Assembly (NCBI GenBank): GCA_934525405.1
Contig: CAKSZF010000044.1
Span: forward strand, 1 to 12,340
Direction: 5' to 3'
Length of the DNA: 12,340 nucleotides
From: an uncultured Faecalibacterium sp.
GTDB lineage: Bacteria > Bacillota > Clostridia > Oscillospirales > Ruminococcaceae
In this document: positions 7,225 to 12,340 of the stretch, piece after piece
How the letters are laid out: each line of letters opens with the position of its first letter
Position numbering within the stretch: the first letter of the stretch is position 1
Position numbers and translations under genes: made by a program
The notes under the pieces: model-generated
The model's input: the letters and a program-made list of their open reading frames with translations, nothing else
Databases searched by the model: none
What the model was told of the DNA's origin: nothing

Positions 7225-7348
7225 ATAGCTGTACGGTGGGTAGGACGAAACTTTGTCAAATGCGTGGAATATTACAGAAAAATTTGTGAAAAGCAACCAA
7301 CGGATATCCCCTAAACGTGTTGATATTGAGAAAAAAGACGGAGGATTG

Positions 7349-7377
7349 TTTACAAAAGGATTACAGGCTGGTATACT
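7349..7377 (+). promoter_or_regulatory. Sigma-A-type promoter of the C39-like peptidase gene
   Basis: A -35 box TTTACA (7349-7354) and a -10 box TATACT (7372-7377) are separated by exactly 17 bases, each with five of six consensus positions. Transcription would start near 7384. That leaves only about 12 bases before the ATG at 7396 but about 50 before the GTG at 7435, which supports the later start. Confidence 0.8.
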
Positions 7378-7434
7378 TTGTAACGGTAGATCCCTATGAG
7401 ATCCGCAAAGAAACAAGAAAGGAAATACCGAACC

Positions 7435-8460
7435 GTGAATACCACCGCACCGCACGCCCTGAAAAAACGATTGCTGACCCTGATATTGAGCCTTGCTTTC
7501 CTGCTTACCTGTCTGCCCGCTGCACTGGCAGTGGACCTGAACGTGGATGCAGGTTTCTACTTTAAGCAGAGCCGGGGCGGCACCTGTACGCTGGCTTCCG
7601 CAGCCATGATGCTGCGCCGCCGTGCCTACTTTGACGGGCTGAATGACTGGACCAATGTGACCGAGAACAGTGTGCGCTCCACAGCATGGGCCAACGGCCT
7701 TGCACACAGCTTTACATATAAGGAGATGCAGGTGGGCTACGCCACTCTGCCCTCCAGCCTGCAAAGCAAAACGGCGGTGCTGATCTCCCTGCTGGAACAG
7801 CACCCGGAGGGCATCGTCCTCTACGACCGCACCCAGCCCCATGCGGTGCTGCTGACCGACTACACCAACGGTATTTTCTATTGCTCTGACCCGGCGGGGA
7901 ACATCGGCTACGGCCGCATCCCTATTACCAGCTCCAGTGTGTCCATTGCAAGATCCTCCTGCTACTGGTACGTCACCGCAGATCACAACAGCGTGGCGGC
8001 ACAGGCCGATGGTCTGCGGCTGGAGGGTGTGCGCTATCCGGTGAATCTTCGCACCGGCAGCGGCATGGCACTGACCGGTACGGCCAACAGCGCTAGCGGC
8101 ACTACCCTGACCAGTGTGCAGGTGGCTGTTCTGGATGCGGCAGACCAGACCGTGCAGAGCGCTGAGGCGCAGGTGAACGCTGCTGCCTTCTCCCTGAACA
8201 CGCTGGACAGCCAGATCCGCTTTGGCGAGCTGCCGGAGGGCAGCTACACCTACATGGTGCTGGTGACCGACTCTGCGGGCGAGAGCTTGTGCTTTGCCTC
8301 GGACTTCACGGTGTCCGACAGTGCAAGCAGCACTCAGACCTACTGGTCGCTCAAGGATGCCGAGGGTTCCAAGCTGCAGCAGACGGTCGAACAGATGGAG
8401 ACCACGGTAGAGACTGCCGCCGAGACCACCGTAAGCTGGTTCGCACAGCTGTTCGGCTGA
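7435..8460 (+). CDS. Secreted C39/papain-like cysteine peptidase-like protein with Ig-like domain
   Basis: The frame is open from ATG 7396, but I prefer GTG 7435: it has an AAGAAAGGAAA ribosome site at 7415-7424, a leader fitting the promoter at 7349-7377, and gives a textbook signal peptide (ALKKRLL, a hydrophobic core, then PAALA at about residue 32). The mature protein of about 309 residues starts with a C39-like fold: FYFKQSRGGTCTLASAAMM with nucleophile Cys51, QPHAVLLTDY with His136 and FYCSDPAG with Asp152, a complete papain-type triad order. Residues about 183-290 form an Ig-like beta domain of a kind common in exported Firmicute proteins. The C-terminus (about 302-341) is a predicted amphipathic helix ending in SWFAQLFG. 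The substrate is unknown; C39 peptidases are best known for double-glycine leader removal, but this soluble exported form lacks an ABC transporter. It is transcribed alone and diverges from the PL9-esterase gene. Confidence 0.8.
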   Translation: MNTTAPHALKKRLLTLILSLAFLLTCLPAALAVDLNVDAGFYFKQSRGGTCTLASAAMMLRRRAYFDGLNDWTNVTENSVRSTAWANGLAHSFTYKEMQVGYATLPSSLQSKTAVLISLLEQHPEGIVLYDRTQPHAVLLTDYTNGIFYCSDPAGNIGYGRIPITSSSVSIARSSCYWYVTADHNSVAAQADGLRLEGVRYPVNLRTGSGMALTGTANSASGTTLTSVQVAVLDAADQTVQSAEAQVNAAAFSLNTLDSQIRFGELPEGSYTYMVLVTDSAGESLCFASDFTVSDSASSTQTYWSLKDAEGSKLQQTVEQMETTVETAAETTVSWFAQLFG

Positions 8461-8481
8461 TAAAAAATTGAACATCATTCG

Positions 8482-8513
8482 GGGCTGCTGCACAAAGCAA
8501 CGTGCAGCAGCCC
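8482..8513 (+). terminator. Stem-loop terminator between converging C39-like and SpoIID-like genes
   Basis: A perfect 12-base stem (GGGCTGCTGCAC at 8482-8493 with its complement at 8502-8513) and an 8-base loop lie 21 bases after the tandem TGA-TAA stop of the peptidase gene. The + strand tail TATTTG is a poor T tract, and on the - strand a T run (the complement of TAAAAAATT at 8461-8469) comes about 12 bases after the stem. It may serve both directions, or act mainly as a 3' stabilising structure. Confidence 0.7.
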
Positions 8514-8618
8514 TATTTGCGTAACGCAGGAAGCTTTTTGCAAAAACGTAGTTCAGAACCGCTGAATATGGTCAGAGCAGCGCGGAGACTGTTCAAAATC
8601 GTCTTTCTTTTGTCGCTA

Positions 8619-9635
8619 TTACTCCCGCAGCTCTGTGCCGGGGTAGTAGTGCGCCAGAATGGTGCGGTAGTCTGCGCCCTGCTCTGCCAGTGCCTTTGCA
8701 CCCCACTGGCTCATACCTACGCCGTGACCGTAGCCCTTTGTGGTAAAGGAGAAGGTGCCGCTCTGGCAGACTACCATAAAGCAGGTGCTGCGCAGCCCCA
8801 GCGCCTTGCGCAGGGCGGTACCCTGTACCGTCTGCCCGCAGACCAGCAGGCTGTCCACGTAGCCGGAGGGTGTGAGCACCGGCGTGCCGAACCACTGCGC
8901 CTGCTGAGAAAGGTCGGCGGCGATGCCCAGCCGCTCGGCCAGCAGCTGTTGTAATTGGGCGGCGGAAAGGTTCAGGGTGTATTCGTAGTTGTCGGCGGCG
9001 GTGTCAGTGCTGCTGTCCACTGGTACCAGATAGGGCAGGGCGGTGCCCCAGACATTCTCGCTGGCCTCGGTGCGGCCATTGGACATGGCAAAGTAGCTTG
9101 TCCCGGCGGGGGCATCCCCATAATACAGCACCTGCGTCTGTACTGCGTCTATCAGCGCGGAAAGCCGGGCGTAGTTGGCTGCGTAGGCAGTGCCCCAGTA
9201 GCTGTGCAGCACTGCATCGGTCAAGCAGCCTTGCCGCCGGGCGGGGTCTGCGGTGAACCATGCGCCGTTTTCCTCGGTGCTGTGATCCCGGCGGTAGAGG
9301 GCATAGCTGTGCGCCGCCACTGCCTGTGCCTTCAGTGCTTCGTCCGGCCAGCTGACCGGCATCTCGGCAGCAACTGACCCGATGAGGTATTCCCGCAGCG
9401 GCAGCTCCACCGCCTGCCCGGTGCTCTGGTCCGTAAAGCAGACGGTAGCGGTCGTGTCGGCAGGGAAGGGGGCTTCTTGTTCGCTGTGTTCTTCCGAAGC
9501 GGCAGGGGAAGCTTCGGCTGCGGACGAGGCAGCACCCTGCGCAAGGGTCATGCGGGCAAGGCGGTAGGCAGCACACGGCAGTGCGCAGCCCAGCACCAGC
9601 AGAACGGCGCACAGCAGCAAAAAGGAACGTTTCAT
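8619..9635 (-). CDS. SpoIID/LytB domain protein (putative peptidoglycan lytic transglycosylase)
   Basis: 338 residues from ATG 9635, chosen because GGAGGAGG (9642-9649) lies about seven bases upstream; the ATG 24 bases earlier has no such site. Residues 1-24 are a signal peptide or membrane anchor, 31-62 an Ala/Ser/Glu-rich linker. The SpoIID domain follows: LREYLIGSVAAEMPVSW (80-96) with Glu91 at the position of the catalytic glutamate of Bacillus SpoIID, AQAVAAHSYAL (104-113), YFAMSNGRTEASENVWG (181-197) and the C-terminal GYGHGVGMSQWGAKALAEQG (301-320). SpoIID cleaves denuded glycan strands and works with SpoIIM and SpoIIP during engulfment; neither is here, and the gene stands alone. It could be a sporulation remnant or a wall enzyme recruited to vegetative growth. 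It lies back to back with citrate synthase and converges on the C39-like gene. Confidence 0.9.
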   Translation of the reverse strand: MKRSFLLLCAVLLVLGCALPCAAYRLARMTLAQGAASSAAEASPAASEEHSEQEAPFPADTTATVCFTDQSTGQAVELPLREYLIGSVAAEMPVSWPDEALKAQAVAAHSYALYRRDHSTEENGAWFTADPARRQGCLTDAVLHSYWGTAYAANYARLSALIDAVQTQVLYYGDAPAGTSYFAMSNGRTEASENVWGTALPYLVPVDSSTDTAADNYEYTLNLSAAQLQQLLAERLGIAADLSQQAQWFGTPVLTPSGYVDSLLVCGQTVQGTALRKALGLRSTCFMVVCQSGTFSFTTKGYGHGVGMSQWGAKALAEQGADYRTILAHYYPGTELRE

Positions 9636-9641
9636 GCTAGA

Positions 9642-9649
9642 CCTCCTCC
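9642..9649 (-). promoter_or_regulatory. Ribosome binding site that decides the SpoIID-like start
   Basis: GGAGGAGG read on the - strand, about seven bases before ATG 9635. It would lie inside the coding region if the upstream ATG at 9659 were used, so the shorter protein with a clean signal peptide is preferred. Upstream, TATGAT (complement of 9671-9676) could be a -10 box but has no convincing -35 partner. Confidence 0.8.
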
Positions 9650-9762
9650 CGGAATGCAAGCTTTGGGCACATCATACGCCCGGCGGCGTGCAAACCGGCG
9701 GGAAATGCGCAGAGGAACCCCGGTATTTTTGCGCTTTGCGGTGAGAAGTACACACTTAGCGC

Positions 9763-9791
9763 TTGAATTTACTGCACAAAAGCGATATTAT
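9763..9791 (+). promoter_or_regulatory. Sigma-A-type promoter of the citrate synthase gene
   Basis: TTGAAT (9763-9768) and TATTAT (9786-9791) are separated by exactly 17 bases in an A+T-rich stretch. Transcription should start near 9798 and give a leader of about 70 bases before ATG 9868. Confidence 0.78.
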
Positions 9792-9799
9792 AAAAGTAT

Positions 9800-9822
9800 G
9801 TCCATCAGAGAGTAGGATGGAC
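9800..9822 (+). promoter_or_regulatory. 5' leader hairpin of the citrate synthase transcript
   Basis: GTCCATC (9800-9806) and GATGGAC (9816-9822) form a perfect 7-bp stem with a 9-base loop at the predicted 5' end of the mRNA. There is no T tract, so it is not a terminator. A hairpin at the extreme 5' end usually shields a transcript from 5'-dependent decay. A DNA operator dyad overlapping the start site is the alternative. Confidence 0.55.
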
Positions 9823-9867
9823 GGGATCGGAAAGTATAAAAAGTAAGAGACGGAAAGGAGCACTCCT

Positions 9868-11238
9868 ATGAACTTTGCACACGCAGAAGTGGCAACGCTG
9901 GACCCGACGACCATGCGTACCCTGTGCGAGGAGTACATCGCAAACAACTACATCGACCCGGAGACCAGCGAGCGGCTGGGGGTCAAGCGCGGCCTGCGCA
10001 ACCCGGATGGCACCGGCGTGCTGGCCGGCCTGACCAACGTCTGTGACGTTGTGGGCTACAAAAAGGATCAGGAAGGTCATGTGATCCCCACCCCCGGCAA
10101 GCTGATCTACCGGGGCGTCAACATCAACGAGATCGTGGACGAGGCTTACCGCAACGACCGCTTCGTGTTTGAGGAAGTGATCTGGCTGCTGCTGTTCGGC
10201 AGCCTGCCCACCCGGGAGCAGCTGGATGATTTCTGCGAGATCCTGGCAGAGTCCCGCGCCCTGCCGGACGGCTTTATGGACACCATGAACGCCCCCTCGC
10301 CCAATATCATGAACAAGCTGCAGCGCTGTGTGCTGGGCCTGTACTCCTACGACGACCGCGCCGAGGATCTGAGCCTTGAGAATATCCTGAACCAGAGCAT
10401 CAACCTGATCGCCAGCATGCCCACCATGATGGTGAACGCTTACCAGATGAAGCGCCGCTACTACGATAAACAGAGCATGTTCTTCCACCTGCCCAAGCCC
10501 GGCCAGAGCACGGCAGAGCACATCCTCAGCACCTACCGCCCGGATCAGAAGTTCACCCACGAGGAGGCAAAGCTGCTGGATATGTGCCTGCTGGTGCACG
10601 CAGACCACGGCGGCGGCAACTGCTCCACCTTTACCACCCGCGTGCTGTCCTCCTCTGGTACGGACACCTACTCGGCCATCTCTGCGGCCATCGGCGCCCT
10701 GAAGGGCCCCAAGCACGGCGGCGCGAACCTGATGGTCAACCGCCAGCTGCAGGATGTCCTCAAGCATGTTGAGAACCCGGACGATGACGATGAGGTGCGC
10801 GAGTATCTGCGCCGCATCCTGCGCAAGCAGGCAGGCGACGGCTCCGGCCTGATCTACGGCATGGGTCATGCGGTTTACACCATCAGCGATCCCCGTGAGG
10901 TCATCCTGAAGCAGCGCGCAAAGCATCTGGCCTACGAAAAGGGCTTTGAGGAAGAGTACAACATGCTGTGTAGCATCGAGCGGCTGGCACCCGGCATCTT
11001 TGCCGAGGAAAAGGGCAGCTCCAAGCCGGTGTGCGCCAACGTGGACCTGTTCAGTGGACTGATCTACAACATGCTGGGCATCTCGGAGGATCTGTACACC
11101 CCGCTGTTCGCCATCGCCCGTGTGCCGGGCTGGTGCGCACACCGGGTGGAAGAGGTGATCTTTGCCAACCGCATCATCCGCCCGGCCTACAAGTATCTGG
11201 GCGTGCGCCAGAAATATAAGCCCATCGAGGAGCGTTAA
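9868..11238 (+). CDS. gltA: Citrate synthase
   Basis: 456 residues; ATG 9868 has AAAGGAG (9854-9860) seven bases upstream. The enzyme condenses acetyl-CoA and oxaloacetate to citrate and CoA in the cytoplasm. Family residues are all present: HADHGGGNCST (His247, substrate binding), GPKHGGAN (His283, catalytic), GMGHAVYT (His334, catalytic) with Arg343 close behind, and NVDLFSG (Asp393, the catalytic acid). The N-terminal region of about 100 residues and overall length fit the clostridial form rather than the shorter citZ type. In a fermentative anaerobe it probably feeds an incomplete TCA branch toward 2-oxoglutarate and glutamate, an inference from lifestyle, since aconitase and isocitrate dehydrogenase genes are not in the window. 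A 2-methylcitrate synthase activity cannot be excluded by motif alone. Its stop overlaps the start of a membrane protein gene (TAATG), implying translational coupling. Confidence 0.96.
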   Translation: MNFAHAEVATLDPTTMRTLCEEYIANNYIDPETSERLGVKRGLRNPDGTGVLAGLTNVCDVVGYKKDQEGHVIPTPGKLIYRGVNINEIVDEAYRNDRFVFEEVIWLLLFGSLPTREQLDDFCEILAESRALPDGFMDTMNAPSPNIMNKLQRCVLGLYSYDDRAEDLSLENILNQSINLIASMPTMMVNAYQMKRRYYDKQSMFFHLPKPGQSTAEHILSTYRPDQKFTHEEAKLLDMCLLVHADHGGGNCSTFTTRVLSSSGTDTYSAISAAIGALKGPKHGGANLMVNRQLQDVLKHVENPDDDDEVREYLRRILRKQAGDGSGLIYGMGHAVYTISDPREVILKQRAKHLAYEKGFEEEYNMLCSIERLAPGIFAEEKGSSKPVCANVDLFSGLIYNMLGISEDLYTPLFAIARVPGWCAHRVEEVIFANRIIRPAYKYLGVRQKYKPIEER

Positions 11239-12023
11239 TGAAACCGTTAGAGTTCGTTGTTGTTCTGCTCTGCGTGCTGCTTGGCCTTGGCCGCGGCGCA
11301 GACCTTGCCTTTGCTACGGCCGCCGCCACCGGTCTGTGCACCGTAGGCGCGGTGTGGTGGCGCTATCTTGCCTTGGGCGCTGTGGTGCTGGCCACCGTAT
11401 TGGCCGGACGCAGCCGCCCACTGCCCCCGGAACCGCTGCGTAGCCGTCGCCCGGCGACAGGCGTTCTGGCCTTTGCCGGTGCAGTGTGTATGCTGGCTGC
11501 CGGTGCAGCGCAGTTTGCGTTTTCCGCCGGTACGGTAAGTACCTTTGTGCGCATTCTGCTGGAAGTGGTCTGTGCTGTGTGGCTGAGCAACCTCGGGCGC
11601 AGCTGGCTGCGCGGAGACGGCTGGAAAACGCCCGCCGGCGGTCTGCCGGTGGCCATAGCGGGCAGTGCGCTGTTCTACTGGAACGTGCTGATGCGCTTTA
11701 TGGAAAACAGCTCCAGCTGGCACAGGGTACAGCCTACGGCAGCGGTCTGGCAGGAGATGGCGGCGCTGCTGCTGCTGGCGGCGCTGGCACGTACACTGTA
11801 CCTGCCCCAGCCGGAAAATGGCCGCACTCTGCACGCAGCGGCGCTTGCAGCTTTCTGCCTGTGCCTGTGCTGGGAACTGCCCCGGGTGCTCCTGCTGCTG
11901 GCAGCAGGCTTTGACGGCGGCATGGCGGCGGTGTTGCCGGAACTGCTTTCCGGCCTTGCACTGTGCTGCATCGGCGGCATGGGGCTTGCCTGCATCGGAA
12001 AGGGAAACGCTGGAAATAACTGA
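11238..12023 (+). CDS. Hypothetical multi-span integral membrane protein, coupled to citrate synthase
   Basis: 261 residues. ATG 11238 shares its A with the TAA stop of the citrate synthase gene, and GAGGAG (11227-11232) inside the end of that gene serves as ribosome site. The protein is very rich in Leu, Ala, Val and Cys, with about eight or nine hydrophobic segments: roughly 5-19, 23-41, 42-57, 74-96, 99-118, 134-154, 171-189, 198-224 and 231-253. Basic loops such as RSRPLPPEPLRSRR (58-71) suggest cytoplasmic sides. A cluster of cysteines sits in the last two segments (FCLCLCW, LCCIGG). I recognise no family, and no ATP-binding, transporter or enzymatic motif is visible. The tight coupling could mean a related job, for example di- or tricarboxylate handling, but could equally be chance operon packing. 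Confidence 0.85.
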   Translation: MKPLEFVVVLLCVLLGLGRGADLAFATAAATGLCTVGAVWWRYLALGAVVLATVLAGRSRPLPPEPLRSRRPATGVLAFAGAVCMLAAGAAQFAFSAGTVSTFVRILLEVVCAVWLSNLGRSWLRGDGWKTPAGGLPVAIAGSALFYWNVLMRFMENSSSWHRVQPTAAVWQEMAALLLLAALARTLYLPQPENGRTLHAAALAAFCLCLCWELPRVLLLLAAGFDGGMAAVLPELLSGLALCCIGGMGLACIGKGNAGNN

Positions 12024-12036
12024 CAAAAGCGGCTGC

Positions 12037-12078
12037 GCACCCTTGGTATAATTGAACAAAAGCTTTGTTGCGGGGTGC
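12037..12078 (+). other. Extended -10 promoter element within a weak stem-loop upstream of gap
   Basis: TGGTATAAT (12044-12052) is a perfect extended -10 element, with CTGACA at 12020-12025 too far upstream (21 bases) to be a normal -35 partner. It would start transcription near 12059 and give gap a long leader of about 160 bases. The same stretch can fold: GCACCC (12037-12042) pairs with GGGTGC (12073-12078), with an inner AACAAA/TTTGTT stem. Without a T tract this is a poor terminator for the citrate synthase operon, but that role is not excluded. Confidence 0.4.
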
Positions 12079-12137
12079 ATAAAATCATACAAAAGTAAAA
12101 AAAGATGAAATTGTGTTGTTAATTTTTTAGCAGACAC

Positions 12138-12166
12138 TTGAAAGTTTGCCGGTTTTGGTCTACAAT
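12138..12166 (+). promoter_or_regulatory. Sigma-A-type promoter of gap
   Basis: TTGAAA (12138-12143) and TACAAT (12161-12166) are separated by exactly 17 bases, each close to consensus. Transcription should start near 12173, giving a leader of about 50 bases. The strength fits a highly expressed glycolytic gene. Confidence 0.82.
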
Positions 12167-12179
12167 AAAGATACCGTGA

Positions 12180-12199
12180 TTTATCCGATTATGGGTAAA
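12180..12199 (+). promoter_or_regulatory. 5' leader hairpin of the gap transcript
   Basis: TTTATCC (12180-12186) pairs with GGGTAAA (12193-12199) in a 7-bp stem with one G-T pair and a 6-base loop, a few bases after the predicted start of transcription and just before the AGGAGG site (12206-12211). It is A+T-rich and weak, and could stabilise the mRNA or be an operator dyad. Confidence 0.4.
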
Positions 12200-12203
12200 A
12201 TAA

Positions 12204-12340
<137 letters not shown>

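Larger units (their letters stand above)
6841..7434. other. Long intergenic region between the divergent PL9-esterase and C39-like peptidase genes
   Basis: About 590 bases without a supported gene. From left to right it holds an A+T-rich leader for the - strand gene (6841-7025), a palindrome (7036-7061), a more GC-balanced stretch with several stem-loops (7077-7224), a second A+T-rich stretch (7225-7345), and the promoter plus short leader of the + strand peptidase (7349-7434). Short frames occur on both strands in the middle part, for example 7054-7149 on + and 7047-7259 on -, but none has a ribosome site, so I do not call them genes. Confidence 0.7.

Noticed and set aside
7047..7259. Short frames within the structured intergenic island (70 residues on -, 31 residues at 7054-7149 on +)
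   Set aside because: No ribosome site precedes either start, the - frame needs a TTG start, and both overlap hairpins; more likely non-coding DNA.
6922..8493. 523-residue - strand frame covering the C39-like gene and the intergenic region
   Set aside because: It runs antisense to a gene with a promoter, signal peptide and catalytic motifs; its own sequence changes character abruptly at the gene boundary.
9636..9659. Upstream ATG for the SpoIID-like gene at 9659
   Set aside because: The strong GGAGGAGG site lies inside this extension and points to ATG 9635.
9805..11142. 445-residue - strand frame opposite citrate synthase
   Set aside because: Citrate synthase has all active-site residues; the antisense product is low-complexity Val/Gln/His/Ala-rich and has no ribosome site.
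11247..12137. 296-residue - strand frame opposite the membrane protein
   Set aside because: Gln/Ala/His-rich antisense frame without motifs; the + strand frame is coupled to citrate synthase and has coherent membrane spans.

Overview
The window reads as chromosomal DNA of an anaerobic gut Firmicute, most likely a Faecalibacterium-like member of the Oscillospiraceae/Ruminococcaceae. Grounds: GC-rich third codon positions in every gene, A+T-rich intergenic regions with sigma-A-type promoters and strong AGGAGG ribosome sites, a SpoIID-family gene, a clostridial-type citrate synthase, and a very large secreted pectin-degrading enzyme. The genus is an inference from overall character, not from a marker gene. 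I see no insertion sequence, phage gene, CRISPR array, tRNA or rRNA.

Left part (1-2635, + strand): the 3' end of an M23 murein endopeptidase gene, a 35-residue single-span membrane peptide, and an S41/CtpB-like PDZ protease form a tight cell-envelope operon that ends in an intrinsic terminator (1731-1763). The rsmA (ksgA) gene for 16S rRNA adenine dimethylation begins only 20 bases beyond that hairpin. A bidirectional terminator (2689-2737) then separates rsmA from the converging gene.

Middle (2774-8460): a 1350-residue exported enzyme on the - strand carries a family-9 polysaccharide lyase beta-helix and an SGNH (CE12-like) acetylesterase, with two homologous lectin-like domains at its ends. 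It is probably a one-protein machine that deacetylates and cleaves pectin or rhamnogalacturonan. It is divergent from a secreted C39/papain-like cysteine peptidase gene (7435-8460). The roughly 0.6 kb between them contains a 12-bp perfect palindrome (possible operator) and a stretch rich in hairpins that no gene explains.

Right part (8619-12340): a lone spoIID-like gene (- strand) diverges from citrate synthase (+), which is translationally coupled by a TAATG junction to an unrecognised multi-span membrane protein. The window ends in the first 39 codons of glyceraldehyde-3-phosphate dehydrogenase (gap). Good sigma-A promoters are visible for citrate synthase, gap and the C39-like peptidase; the citrate synthase and gap transcripts both appear to begin with a small hairpin.

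I found no clearly new multi-gene system. The most interesting items are the domain layout of the PL9-esterase fusion, the structured island at 7036-7224 and the tiny membrane peptide between the two envelope peptidases.
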